Source: Anastrepha obliqua (Eukaryota; Arthropoda; Insecta; Diptera; Tephritidae). Taken from it: a DNA stretch of 64,000 nucleotides. The notes beneath the pieces were generated by a model, which worked only from the letters and a program-made list of their open reading frames with translations, was not told the origin of the DNA and ran no database searches. Positions 44,861-56,879 of the stretch are shown here, one piece after another. The stretch covers positions 135,895,601-135,959,600 of the forward strand of contig NC_072894.1 of NCBI RefSeq assembly GCF_027943255.1, written 5' to 3'. Both the position numbers and the translations under genes were made by a program. Numbering within the stretch: position 1 is the stretch's first letter; each line of letters begins with the position of its first letter.

Positions 44861-46735
44861 TCGAACAGACGCTTGAGATAAGCACTCACTATAGTATCGG
44901 ACGTATGACACGACGATAGCTTGTAAATTTCACACTATCGCTAAATTTCCGATATAGCATTTACTCTAAAAACACTGAGGAAGAAATGGATATTATCGAA
45001 GTCTTACAATATGCCTACAGGAGGGAACCTGGACCCAGGCACCTGTTGTGCCAGAAGATATAAACTCGGCTTCACTCTGATGTAATATCTTTAGGTCCCG
45101 GAGTGGAATTAAGCCAAGGACGAGGATTGTTATAGTATGAGTGCAAGCATGCCTCACATACCACTGATATGACGGCGTCTTTGATAATGTTTCTGACATT
45201 TTGATGTAAACCTCCTTAAAACAAAAAAAAAATATTGTACTTAAGTTATTAATATATTATTTTTTACTTTTTAATAATAAGTACTTAATAATAATACTCC
45301 AATTGAAGAAATTTAAATAAATAAATAAAAAATAGCACAGAAGTGTAAAGTTGTTCTGAGTGCTTTACAGCATAAGTTTCTGAAGATTCTGTCTAGCAAC
45401 AGCCTGCAAAGCAGACTCAATTTAATCTACCTGAATACGCTTGCTTGCCTAATGCAGCAATTCGAGATCTATAACTTCAGAGCTGCACCTATTTATTAGC
45501 CTCTGAGGTGAGTAATTTTTTTGCCGCCAGTACAACCCTTTTTTCATCCCATTGAAAATTAATCGCGCCCAAAATTTTTCCACAAAATAAATGACTACGA
45601 ATTTTATGCAAATAATACCACAGAAGCCCATAATTTTGTCACGTACTTCGTTTCGGCAAACAAACTATTCAAATGATTGGGTCGTGCCTAATTTTGCTTG
45701 AGTGGAAAAAAACAAAAAAAAAGTGTCCATAGCTCACGAGTTCTCACTCGCATGCTACATTGTAATCCATTCATTTAAGTATTTATGTTGCAACATCAAC
45801 GCAAATTGCTTTATTTTTATTCGCAACAGCTTATTAGGCGAAACCGTTCTGCCCACGGCGTAGAATAAAAGAGTATCTCTTCAATATGCATATCTCTAGC
45901 CCACCTTTAGTGGTATGTAAGTGTGCATTACATAAATTTTGCCCTCTTTTTACCAGTCTATTTCAGCTTGCGTTTTGTCTTGAAGTTTTCGGCAATGCTT
46001 TCCTTCCTCTTCTTACTGGTGTTTTTGGTTGCGTGTTTGTTGTGTGATTGTGTTTTCAGTTCTCCTACATTGTTGCTGTGCATAAAACATTAAACAGTTA
46101 TGTTGTCATTATTGCGCGCTTTATGCTTGTTATTTTTTATGATAGCTGCTTCAACTGCCAACCACTCTCTTTAACCGGGCTATTACGCAGATAACTCGCT
46201 CTAATAGGTGTTGAGGCGTTTGTGGGTATATAAATTTGTATATTTTCATGTTTTGTGTGTATATTTATTTGCGTGCTGTTTTAGTTGTCGTATGCTGTTA
46301 CTTGCTAAGTGTGCGTGTTATTTTTGTAAGCTACTTTTTTTGTTTTGGTGTTCACCTTAATCCGAGAGTAACACTTTCACCGCCGAAACTGCTCTAGCAA
46401 AAATACGTGTGCAGGTATATACACACATACCTATGTTTATGGTGTATTTGACTTATAAGTATTTACGTGTGTGTGCGGCTAAGTGTTGTGTAACCAAAAT
46501 TACAGACATATAAATGCTTCATTTACTGGGTTTTATCCTTTCACCTTTTTGATGCATGCGTCTTATCTGTGATGTATGAGGACACACATACAAGTAGTAT
46601 GTTTGCATGTATGTATGTATGCATGCATGTTTAGTGCACAGAGAAAATTTATGTGGAAATTCTTTTGGTGCACTGAAAAAGAAAACTAAACGAAGTAAAC
46701 TCTGAAGCTCTAACTCCGAGAGACATTCTACCTTT
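44860..46735. other. Intergenic, nothing recognised
   Basis: No coding or element signature. Simple-sequence tracts include GCATGCATG/TATGTATG words near 46603-46630, just before the next LINE remnant. Confidence 0.5.
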
Positions 46736-47165
46736 TCAAATTGTACAGCTCGAAAGCATTTCAATCGCTAGAACACCTTCGAAGCAAGAACATAGAAGGT
46801 GTTCTAGCGTTTCCCTCCCTTCCAGATCATTGCAAAATCTGCAGCTATCGTTGTTGTGTAATTCCTATCTTGTATGCGTGGACCTCTAGCAAATATTCCG
46901 CCGTCATTATACCTACGACAGTACTGCTTTCTTTTCTAGACAGGGCTAGAGTGAATCTGGCAGATTTATTTGCATTCTGTGTTCACATAATTTTCGCGGC
47001 TTTGCAAGTGGCTAGATTTTTCCACCTTCTATATATGGTATTTTCATGTCCACAACGCTGCCATTGTATATCGTTTTTAGGGGTTTCAGTATGCAGTTTT
47101 TGGTTCAAATGGTATGTAAACAGCGCTCTTGGCAACGTCATACGGGTTCCCAATAGATGTGCAAC
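46735..47165 (-). mobile_element. Jockey-like LINE C-terminal remnant, antisense
   Basis: The minus strand reads SRKESSTVVGIMTAEYLLEV, then HAYKIGITQQR and, after a frame change, a decayed CRFCND...GRETLEHLLCSC block. It is the same post-RNase H tail as at 37565 and 57130. The 143-codon plus-strand frame over it is a shadow. Confidence 0.65.
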
Positions 47166-47169
47166 CGTC

Positions 47170-47822
47170 TGACTGCGACTAGTCTAGTAGATTCACCTTG
47201 AAGTCATCTTAACATTACATATTTCACCAATATTTTAGAAATAAATGCAAACTTAATCCGTTTCACACGAAAATATTTCCTCAAATGTATCCGTAATATT
47301 GCCCATTATTAGGAGTTTAGCCTAGATTTTCTTTCGGAGATTTTCGAACAGCCAGGGAAAATTAACAGTGTGTACTGGCGCACCTGTTCGAGCTCGTTAC
47401 TGGAAAATTTTCGAGCACGAGCTCGTGTATATATAGCTTTTTCGAGTGATCCAAGCAATACTTTTGATTAATTCGACTCTTTCTTCAGAACTTTTTTCTC
47501 AGTTCTAGGAATTATTTATACACAGCGCTAAAGTAATTCGAAAAATTAAGAAATGCTGATATTGTAACTAAAATTGGAAATTTTTGTTTCGATGTTCAAA
47601 TCGTTCGAACAAACAGTTGGACAATTGGGCAATGAACGAGTTTCGACCATCGATATATGCGCGCTGCTGAATAGCCGGAGCCAAGCAAACCCTGCTAGTA
47701 GTTGAAGACAAGACAATAAGTATTTGATCTGGTTGTTGACAATATTGCAGTAGTTTGGCACCAAACATAGTGAGAAAATATTTTCTGCTCTAATTAGAGA
47801 AATAAATTTGGTATTTTATTCT
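47170..47822. other. Intergenic, nothing recognised
   Basis: AT-rich. It contains a short imperfect inverted cluster around GTTCGAGCTCGTTACTGG and CGAGCACGAGCTCGTG at 47386-47428 next to TATATATAG. No transcript evidence is possible here. Confidence 0.4.
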
Positions 47823-47824
47823 GT

Positions 47825-48018
47825 AGCCGTATGGCGTAGGCGAATGGATTGGGCTCCATTTGGAAGTGCACAGGTTTGAATTTCCGTACATGAAACACCA
47901 AACTGATAGAAAAGGTGTTTTCTAATAGCGGTCGTCCCTCGGCAGACAATGGAAAACCTTGTTCCTAAACACAACAAAAATATCTACCGTTCAGAGTCGG
48001 CTTAAAATTTCTGATCGG
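47825..48018 (+). mobile_element. SINE, 3'-truncated
   Basis: Head GCCGTATGGCGTAGGCGAAT then GGATTGGGCTCCATTTGG, B-box-like GGTTTGAATTTCC, TAATAGCGGTCGTCCCTCGG and CCGTTCAGAGTCGGCTTAAA. It stops before the GGTCCCTCC block. Confidence 0.8.
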
Positions 48019-48019
48019 G

Positions 48020-49545
48020 GTTCTGATCGGGGTTCGCTTCTTCACGATTTCGTGTTCCTTCTTTTCTGATATCTTGAAAAATTTAATACCAGACATTGTT
48101 TTCAAATGCAAAGTCAGAATTTTTTTCAGCTTTCAACCTCCTTTTCATCAAAAAGTATTTTCACTCTCGCTTCAAAACAACTTTTGATAACAGTTTCTAT
48201 AGTTGGTCAATTGATCCCGAAAAAAGCTCTAAAACTAAAGCTCATTATTTTTTATATGCAATCACACATTCATTTCTTTTGCATTCCTGTCATTCCCACT
48301 CTCACATATCCAAACCGACCCATCTTCTCACCTGCATTCTTGTTTATTTAATTTAATAATCAATTCGCAGTTAATTGTTTTGCGTGAAATGTTTGACATA
48401 AATTTGAGCTCGGCATGGCAGTTCACCTTTGAGAGTTCCATAATTGAGTATCCAAGTGTGTGCGGATGTACATGCGAGCGAGTGAGTAGAGAATCGCGTG
48501 CGTGCATGAGTTGCCTGATTTTCGGCGCATAAAGCAAATGCGTTTTGTTGTTACATCACTCACCGGGTCGGGGTATTTGATGTCGTTTTGCGTTACCAAA
48601 AGGGGAAGTGTTAATTAAAAGGAAATTATATTTTAATCGCTGTAGTTGGGCAAACTTTTTTTTGGTAAGTTATGAATTAGTTTTGTATGCTTTATATACG
48701 TAAGTATGAGTGTGTGTGCGTGTAAAAAAAACGCTGTTTTGTGTGGCATAGTGCGTGTCATTATAATTAAGTTCACATGGTTTGGTTAAGCCGCAGACAT
48801 TTTGAGTAATTGATTGGGTATTTTTTCGAAAAAGGCTTATTAGAACTGAAATTAAAGATTAATTAAATTAATATAACTAACGGTAGTGCCTCCAATGTGG
48901 CTGAATGGGGGTTTCTCTGACTATCAATCGGTTGGTTACACATTTGTTGCCTACCGTATGCATGAAACGACAAATAGAAATTTTTTTCGTTCGGAAGTCG
49001 TCTAGTCTATTATTGTACTGCCATGAGCTTGCCATTAAGTTTAACTATGGTTTGAAGATTTCGGGCAAATGTTTTAGTGGAAGTCATAAGTAGATACCCC
49101 AAGTTTTATTATTGGACTGGAGAGAGAGCAACTCAATTTACTAGTATTTTTTGTTTAAATTATGTTGCATTAATGTGACGGAACAAAACAGACTTGCTCA
49201 GAACTAGTTTCTTGTGTTGAAAAGGGATTCACTCGAGTGTTGATCCACTTATTACCAAAGTCCTTCAATCAAAACCAGGATAGCTGGGAAAAACAAAAGA
49301 GAAAAAAACTATGCCTGACCACTTTTTGAAGTTTCCCGATCAAATGACCACTATATCAACTGGACTGTTGTCCTCAGTCTTCGCACATATTTCTAATCTG
49401 TGTTATTTGCCACAGTTCTATGACGGTTTATAGCCCTCGAACAAAACATAGCCCATCAACATTTTAAAAAGTTTTGACTATTTATTTGTAAACTTGAATT
49501 ATTTTGTTTATAAAAATATAGCTAATTCTATAAAAAATAAATAAA
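48020..49545. other. Intergenic; possible very decayed SINE at about 48885-49010
   Basis: CAATGTGGCTGAATGGGGGT near 48893 and CGTTCGGAAGTCGTCTAGTC near 48989 recall the SINE head and body, but most of the element is unrecognisable. Nothing else is readable. Confidence 0.35.
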
Positions 49546-49547
49546 TA

Positions 49548-49720
49548 ACTGGCGCATACGCCAAGCTCATTCCCCTATTTGTGATGTGCGGATTAATGTT
49601 GAGAGACCTACAGTTTCAAGCCGGCTCCGAACGGTGAATGGTTTTTATGAGGAGGTTTTTCATGGCAAAAATACGCTCGGGGGGCGACCGCTATTAGAAA
49701 AAGCTTTTTTAGCTGCATGA
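49548..49720 (-). mobile_element. SINE, 5'-truncated, antisense
   Basis: The reverse complement has CTAATAGCGGTCGCCCCCCG, CCATGAAAAACCTCCTCATA, CCGTTCGGAGCCGGCTTGAA and a GTATGCGCCAG end at about 49550. The tRNA-like head is missing. Confidence 0.8.
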
Positions 49721-49799
49721 GAACTCACGATATTGCTAATTATGGTTTGACAGCTAAAACGACAGCTAAACGGTTGACATTTCTGTTCAGTAAGGTTTG

Positions 49800-49990
49800 G
49801 CAAGTCATCATGAAAAACGATTAACGCCAGAACAACACTTCCAAGTTGTAGAAATTTACCTTGAAAAAAAAGTAAATCTATAAATCGAGAAGTTTATAGA
49901 GCACTGGAGGCAATATCGGCCTTTACTTCTTCCGAAATGAGGAAGATCTGCCGATCTGTCGGTGTATGGCGAGTGCAATCGAGAAATATG
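49800..49990 (+). pseudogene. Mariner-like transposase N-terminal scrap
   Basis: The + strand reads KRLTPEQHFQVVEIYLEKK near 49816, then REVYRALEAISAFTSSEMRK and VGVWRVQSRNM, matching the N-terminal HTH region of mariner-type transposases. It stops where the 1.1 kb tandem duplication begins. Confidence 0.6.
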
Positions 49991-52222
49991 CCGGTGGATG
50001 TATACCGGATATAAAATTAAAACAATGAATGGCATGAAGTTAAAAGGTTATAATCAAAAATTTCTGTTTGTATTATCATTTTAAGTCCTCAAGCTTTTAA
50101 TAAACGTTCGATATAGCAAAGTCCATATTAATCCAAGTCTAAAAAATTTTACATTACAATTAAACATTATGAACCTTAGAAAAGTTTTCATCAAAATTTC
50201 AAAATTATTTTTCAGATAAAAAAAACAAAAGAAAAGTTTGATTACGCTGTTTTATAGCCCACTAAAAATTAGTCTTAGGTGGTTCAAAATTCTGGTTGAT
50301 TTTTGATAATTCTTTTCTATATAAAAAATAATCTCGTGCATTCGTTATATGGAAGAAATTCATATCTTTATTAAAGAAAATAAATTATAAAAGCTCAACG
50401 GGATCTTTTGGTAACTTCAAATTTGCACCACTAAAATTTAGTGAACTCTGAAACTGCGCACCTCGTTTTTTTAGTTCTGCCTAAAAACTTCTAAATTTTA
50501 ATGGAAATGCATGCAGTTTTCTTAATTTTTAATTATGGAGTGTGAAATTTGGATTTATATGAAATTTATCAAATTTTTTTAATTTTTGTATAAAGTTTAG
50601 AATTTGGATCTTTATGTAATTTATCAAATTTTTGTATGAAGTGTGAAATTTGAATTTGTATGAAATTCATAGTATTCAGTTTTTCTAATTTTTATATGAA
50701 GTGTGAAATTTGGTTTTTAAGTTTATATGGTTTTTCGCTAGTAAATGAAAGAAAAAAAAAATTTCGAGCTTTCAAAATAAAAAAAAGTAAGCAAAATAGT
50801 TGAAACTGGTCAAAAGGGGAGGTGCTATTTTTTTTTTCGAGAACTATAGTATTCCGTTTGGTGACTTTGCCTTGATTTTGGAAATTATATAGAAACGAGT
50901 TTGATTTATTTATTAAAAAATTGCTTAGATGGTCGCCATCTATTTTGATTCCTCCACATCACTTGAATTTAATGGCTTAATCCATGCAAATTTGCCGAAG
51001 TATTGACAGTTGGTGAATGTAGGATGTACCATCTTATGGTATCCATGGTATTCTTTCAAAAGTTTGTTCCATGCTAATCTTTTTCATCAAATGTGTCGTA
51101 ATAAAATCCAATCCGGTGGATGTATACCGGATATAAAATTAAAACAATGAATGGCATGAAGTTAAAAGATTATAATCAAAAATTTCTGTTTGTATTATCA
51201 TTTTAAGTCCTCAAGCTTTTAATAAACGTTCGATATAGCAAAGTCCATATTAATCCAAGTTTAAAAAATTGTCCAAGATTTATGAACCTTAGAAAAGTTT
51301 TCATCAAAATTTCAAAATTATGTTTCAGATAAAAAAAAAACAAAAGAAAAGTTTGATTACGCGGTTTTATAGCCCACTAAAAATTAGTCTTAGTTCAAAA
51401 TTCTGGTTGATTTTTGATAATTCTTTTCTATATAAAAAATAATCTCGTGCATTCGTTATATGGAAAAAATTCATATCTTTATTAAAGAAAATAAATTATA
51501 AAAGCTCAACGGGATCTTTTGGTAACTTCAAATTTGCACCACTAAAATTTAGTGAACTCTGAAACTGCGCACCTCTTTTTTTTAGTTCTGCCTAAAAACT
51601 TCTAAATTTTAATGGAAATGCATGCAGTTTTCTTAATTTTTAATTATGTAGTGTGAAATTTGGATTTATATGAAATTTATCAATTTTTTTTAATTTTTGT
51701 ATAAAGTTTAGAATTTGGATCTTTATGTAATTTATCAAATTTTTGTATGAAGTGTGAAATTTGAATTTGTATGAAATTTATAGTATTCAGTTTTTCTAAT
51801 TTTTATATGAAGTGTGAAATTTGGTTTTTAAGTTTATATGGTTTTTCGCTAGTAAATAAAAGAAAACAAAAATTTCGAGCTTTCAAAATAAAAAAAAGTA
51901 AGCAAAATAGTTGAAACTGGTCAAAAGGGGAGGTGCTATTTTTTTTTTTTCGAGGACTATAGTATTCCGTTTGGTGACTTTGCCTTGATTTTGGAAATTA
52001 TATAGAAACGAGTTTGGTTTATTTATTAAAAAATTGCTTAGATGGTCGCCATCTATTTTGATTCCTCCACATCACTTGAATTTAATGGCTTAATCCATGC
52101 AAATTTGCCGAAGTATTGACAGTTGGTGAATGTAGGATGTACCATCTTATGGTATCCATGGCATTCTTTCAAAAGTTTGTTCCATGCTAATCTTTTTCAT
52201 CAAATGTGTCGTAATAAAATCC
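49991..52222 (+). repeat. Recent tandem duplication, two copies of about 1.11 kb
   Basis: Copy A (49991-51109) and copy B (51113-52222) both begin CCGGTGGATGTATACCGGAT and end GTGTCGTAATAAAATCC. They are almost identical with a few substitutions and small indels. For example, copy B lacks GGTGG in the TTAGGTGGTTCAAAA stretch at 50276 and differs at a patch near 51270. The unit is AT-rich and non-coding. Confidence 0.92.
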
Positions 52223-52722
52223 TTTGATTACTTGGCTTTCTTAGTGAAAAAAAGGGACTACACAATTGAAATTAAAAGATAATAATCCCAAAACCCCAAT
52301 TAATGTCACCGTAAATAATATTTAGTGGACTCAAGAGAGCATAGGGATTATCGTACACCGCCTTGGTAAGTATGAGACTTTTAAGGACATAACTGAATTT
52401 TTGCTCAGCCCAACTCAGTGAAGGCACTTCAAATTACCAAGAGACTTTACGTCTCGGAGTAATTCCGACTTTTAAAAAAGTTTTCCAATATTTGCACAGA
52501 AAATTATAATCACAACGTTGATCAAGCGATTTCCAGGCCTGGCGTGATATCGACTAATTCGTCGCATTTTCAACTGAAGCACTTATAGTTCCGATATTTT
52601 CGATATTAGTTCGACATTGTGATTCGCTGCAACAGAAGCATCCAATTGTGAGTGTTTTGCCTCGAATTTATCCATTCTAGTACGCGCCTGTCTGGTATGC
52701 CATTAACAAAGACAGAAAATTG
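52222..52722. other. Intergenic, nothing recognised
   Basis: Sequence between the tandem duplication and the RTE tail. No readable signature. Confidence 0.45.
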
Positions 52723-52724
52723 GA

Positions 52725-53055
52725 GTGAGCAACCCTTGGCGTATTTGAGAGAAAGATTATGGGGAAGATTTTTGGACCTTTGCACGTTGGTGACGGTTAG
52801 TATCGACGACATAGACATAGCGCAGCGAATAAAACTCCAGCGGCTACGTTGACTAGGTCATGTCGTCCGAAGTGGATACAAGAAGAAGAGAAAGACCTCC
52901 TCTCCCTTGGAAAGCTCGTGTGGAGAGGCATTTGGTCTCACTTGGTGTGTCCAACTTGCGCGGGTTAGCACGAGAGAGAAATGACTGGGGCGCTCTGTTA
53001 AACTCGGTCAAAATCGCTAAGGAGTTATCGCACCAATCAAGTAGAAGAAAAATCA
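52725..53055 (+). mobile_element. RTE LINE tail, decayed, target of an I insertion
   Basis: Matches the copy at 43106 through GAGAGAAAGATTATGGGGAA, GACATAGACATAGCGCAGCG, AAAGCTCGTGTGGAGAGGCA and GTTAGCACGAGAGAGAAATG, ending in a GTAGAAGAAAAATC tail. An internal deletion and a TGA in the LRWLGH block break the frame. The I-clade insertion begins 13 bp after it. Confidence 0.85.
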
Positions 53056-53067
53056 TAAATTTGCAAC

Positions 53068-54184
53068 GATACGCAATATTCCATTTGCTATTAACACGCT
53101 GCAGCGACCAAAAGAACATACAGCGAAGGAAATTTACAAAGCACTGTTTACATCCGAAAAAGAAAAGTACTCCAAACAGGGATGGAATTTTATATTTACA
53201 GATGGATCAAAAACTCAAACCTCAACATCTTTTGCCGTCACAAAGGAAAACGGGGACACGATCAAACATGGTTTTTTGCACCCAATATGCTCTGCTTTTA
53301 CAGCAGAAACAGCGGCATTGTTAGAAGCCTCCATTTATGCCAAACAAATTAAAGGCAAAATAATTATATGCACAGACAGCCAATCATGCATCAATGCAAT
53401 CGGCTGTCCAACACACGATCAAACTCATATAAATACAATTAGAAATATTCTCATAAGCTATCCAAACAAAATTAAGCTAATGTGGGTTCCAGGACATTCG
53501 GGGATTACCGGCAATGAAAACGCTGATGCCGCAGCTAGAAGCGTTTCTAATCTACCGTCAATGCTTCATAAATACTACTCTAAAAGTGACATCCTCCTAG
53601 AGATTACAAAACAACGGCGCATTTATCTGTTAGATAACTGGAAAAACTACCAACACCACTACGCTTTCTTAAATCCATCTAGATCAAAGATATCACTTCC
53701 TTCCGACCTGCCATTAAAAGTTCTCAAACCGTACTCGCGCCTACGCCTGGGCCACACTATTCTCACACATGCACACCTTCTACAACGTACGCTGCCAGCC
53801 GATTGCCCCTTCTGTGACGAAACCGTAACCTTAGATCATATTCTACAATCTTGTCGAAATCTACACACCTCCAGACAACAATTCTTTGGATCCTCTCCTG
53901 CACTGGATTTTCTTAAAGAGCCATCTGCAAGTAATATACTGACTGCCTACAAATTTCTAAAAGCCAACGACTTGTTAAGACGGATCTAACATTTTCCTTT
54001 GTTTATTTTATTTAGTTATAAGCATTTAAATATTATATGATAATTACTTAACGTTAGACCTAATTTAAAGTACATTTACATTTTTTGTTATCTGACAGCC
54101 GATGGCCTATGCTGCTAGTGCTGCTGCTTTCTTATATTTGTATAACTTGTTATTATACAAATTTAATAATAATAATAATAATAA
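53068..54184 (+). mobile_element. I-clade LINE, recent 5'-truncated insertion
   Basis: Flanked by the 12 bp direct repeat TAAATTTGCAAC (53056-53067 and 54185-54196). It ends in a (TAA)n tail at about 54164-54187, the hallmark 3' end of I elements. It contains the 3' part of ORF2 (53069-53989), open throughout, then a short 3' UTR. The intact frame and perfect duplication point to a young insertion. Confidence 0.93.
53069..53989 (+). CDS. I-clade ORF2 C-terminus: RNase H and CCHC-like tail (5'-truncated)
   Basis: 306 open codons without an own start. RNase H, which degrades the RNA strand during retrotransposition, has its catalytic residues: FIFTDGSK (Asp, codon near 53201), SAFTAETAALLEA (Glu), IICTDSQSCINAIG (Asp) and WVPGHSGITGNENADAAARS (His, Asp). 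A RLRLGHTILTHAHLLQR segment follows, then a CPFCDETVTLDHILQSC zinc-binding-like tail. The endonuclease and reverse transcriptase are lost to 5' truncation, so the copy cannot move by itself. Whether it is expressed is unknown. Confidence 0.9.
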   Translation: MRNIPFAINTLQRPKEHTAKEIYKALFTSEKEKYSKQGWNFIFTDGSKTQTSTSFAVTKENGDTIKHGFLHPICSAFTAETAALLEASIYAKQIKGKIIICTDSQSCINAIGCPTHDQTHINTIRNILISYPNKIKLMWVPGHSGITGNENADAAARSVSNLPSMLHKYYSKSDILLEITKQRRIYLLDNWKNYQHHYAFLNPSRSKISLPSDLPLKVLKPYSRLRLGHTILTHAHLLQRTLPADCPFCDETVTLDHILQSCRNLHTSRQQFFGSSPALDFLKEPSASNILTAYKFLKANDLLRRI

Positions 54185-54189
54185 TAAAT

Positions 54190-54540
54190 TTGCAACCAGC
54201 TAAATATTTTTTTTTAGCAGCGGAGAGATTTTCAAATATGGAAAATGCGTTTTCACTGCCTAAGTTGGCTAATTTAAAAGAGACGCCAGAATTTTCTATT
54301 AACTTTTTTCTCTATTATTTCCGTAATTATCCAATGTTGCTTGTTTGAGAAGTTCACAATAAGAAAAATGTGAGTCTTGAATGGTATTTAGTGGTATTTG
54401 CCAGATTGTCAAAAAATAAAGCGAGCGATAGTTTTTAAGTACAACGTTGATATATCACTATTGAGGAACCCTATATACTTAAGTGTATATTTGTTACATT
54501 TAACGCTACATCCCTTAGGCGTATATTTAGCTGATTTTAC
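54190..54540. other. Intergenic, nothing recognised
   Basis: Pre-insertion sequence continuing from the I target site. No signature is seen. Confidence 0.4.
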
Positions 54541-54544
54541 CGAA

Positions 54545-54785
54545 TTTGAAGAAGTGGCTGAGATGGTTTGGGCCCCTACTTAGGATGCACGACAGCAAAA
54601 TTACGAAAAAGACCTTAAACTCTCTTATGGGCAGTAAAAAACGTGAACGACCACCAAGAAGATAGGAAGACGATATTTATGCAGGTTTACGTCTTATAAA
54701 TGCTAGGAGAAGCGACGCAATGGACCAAACTGAATGGAGCCGGATTGTGAAGGAAGCACTGGCTTACTCCGAGCTGTAGTTGCTA
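54545..54785 (+). mobile_element. LINE C-terminal tail of a second RTE-like family
   Basis: A frame with changes reads KKWLRWFGPLLRMHDSKITK, SLMGSKKRERPPRR, then EDDIYAGLRLINARRSDAMD and EWSRIVKEALAYSEL. This is the same RWxGHxxRM...KRxxGRPxxRW...W layout as the RTE tails, but different in sequence. A premature stop lies after PPRR. Confidence 0.6.
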
Positions 54786-54799
54786 TTGTGAGGATAACC

Positions 54800-56875
54800 C
54801 AATTTAAAGACACAATTTAGCGAAATGAATTTTAGAACACTGCAGTTGGTTGAACTGGCTGACGGTGTCTCAAATGCTAGTTGAGGAGTAGTGCAATTAA
54901 CTTTTTGCTTGAATTGCTCTGAAAATATAAAGAAATAAGTTACTTAATTCTCATAATATAAACGCTCTAAAAATTAGTTGTTTATATGCACTAATTAGAA
55001 TTGCATAAATTATAGAAACTTAACCTTTAGGAAATCGATTATTATGTGATTTTTGGATTCCTGTTACTATTACCGTCAACAGTTTTTAATAATCCACTAT
55101 CCTGTATTTACTTTGCTTATTTACACCGCAAGTTGCAGTAAATATATACCAGAGCGCATGTGCTTACCAGCAACTAGCCAACCAAAACATATAAATAGGC
55201 GTCCACACCACCGGCATACTTTCAAACAAACACTTCGTCAGTTGCCTGCTTATGCCTTGAGTAATTTTCATAACAGACATGTGCTTTTGGCAGCACGTGC
55301 TGTTGTTGTCTTGTTGCGCAGTACATAAGCTGTACATATGTATGTATGTGTGTGTAGTATATATGTGCCTGTACCATACATATCTAGCAAATGCCTTGCA
55401 TTCGTTGCTTTTTGTTTTGATGGACGAGCCAACCTATGTATGAATGCATCTGCCCATCTTCTTTGCTTTTGCTATTCGTCATATGCCGTTGCGCGTTCAT
55501 TTGGGTTTTTGTTTTTTTTTTAAATTTTTTGTTTTCATATTTTACTTTACTACTACTGTTACTGGTGTTCTTTCTTTCCCTACTCCATAAATACTTGTTT
55601 GTTTTTTATTTGCTTCCTTTTCAGCGTTGCTTCGTGTTTTTGGCAATCTTTCAAATCCGCTTCGTGCATAGGAATTTGTCTCGGCTGCTGTTTTCCCACC
55701 TTTTGCCACTTATGATGTAGACTTTGAATTTTTTTGCTTGTTCTATTGTTGTTGCTGCTGTTGCGGTCGTTGCATTTACTGCTGCTGCGCCGTTAGGCCG
55801 TTGTCGTCGTTGATTCGTAGGCCTATTTCCTGACAGCCAGCCTTTTTTGCCACTCCTCAGCCGTATACTTGGGCTCGCTGTCGCTTGGTGCTGTTCAGTT
55901 ATGCGCTTCTCCGACTCATTTCATCCACCTGCTTTACTTTGCTCCTCACTCCAATTCTCTCTCTTGCTCTTTCTTTCGCGTTGCAAGTGTCATGCTCACA
56001 TGCTCATGTTCATTCGCTTTCGTCATCTTCTTCAGCTTCTTTTCATTTACATACACACAAACATACACATACACAGACACATTTATTTAGTGTGATTTCC
56101 CTACTAACACTAATACTAATTGCCCGTTGTTTGTTGCTGCAATCATTTGTGCTGTCTCTGCGTGTTTGTTGTTCTTGTTATGTTGCATTTTTTCTCGGCC
56201 ATACACCACCCACACATGCTCGAATATCCCGCTGATCCTATTTGCATTTTTGCCTTGCATCGGAATTCGCCTGACTTTTCATTTTTTTTTATACATCGCA
56301 ATTTACGTTGTTTGACGCCTTGCTGTTTTTTTCCTTCGTTGTATTGTACTGCAAACTTTATTTAATTTTTTTATTTTTCTGCCTTCCAACCTATGATGAT
56401 TTATGTTCCGATTTTTACTGAATTTTTGCGCTCCGCTTCTTTATCCTGCCTGTTTCTACGTTGACGGTGTGCTTTCTACTGCCAGAGAAGTTGCAGTCAG
56501 TAAAAGTTCGCATTCAAGCTGCCAGCTCCGCTGAGCAGCGGCAGCAGGTTGTGTGGGTGGTGCGTCATCAGCAGAAATGTTGCGTATGAGGCTGGTTTTT
56601 TATCGGTGTTCTTTGTTGATAGGTATGAGTAGGAGAGCGAGAGCCGTGGGATGGCTGAGAAAGTGTTGACTCTCAGCGTTTATTTTGAAAGCTTTCTTGA
56701 AGTGTTAATGTTTAAAAACTGTATGGCTAACTGATAAATTGTAGTTGCTAAAGACACATTTGGGAAATAAGAAAGTAATATTTTTTTATTAAATAAATCT
56801 TGCTAGTAGCCTCTTAACACTCTTTGAAGGATTTGAAATGTTCTGTTTATACTTACTTATTTATTTATTGACTTA
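54800..56875. other. Intergenic, pyrimidine-rich stretch
   Basis: From about 55400 to 56400 the + strand is rich in T and C with TTG/CTG triplet runs (55747-55822). This gives long but meaningless open frames full of Leu, Phe, Ser and Cys. A GC-richer patch lies at 56490-56580. No gene is recognised. Confidence 0.5.
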
Positions 56876-56879
56876 ATAA

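Noticed and set aside
46741..47172. 143-codon plus-strand ORF
   Set aside because: Antisense of a jockey-like LINE tail that is readable on the minus strand.
55436..56365. Overlapping plus-strand ORFs rich in Leu, Phe, Cys and Ser
   Set aside because: Product of a pyrimidine-rich strand; no domain, no splice context, and all three frames are similarly open.
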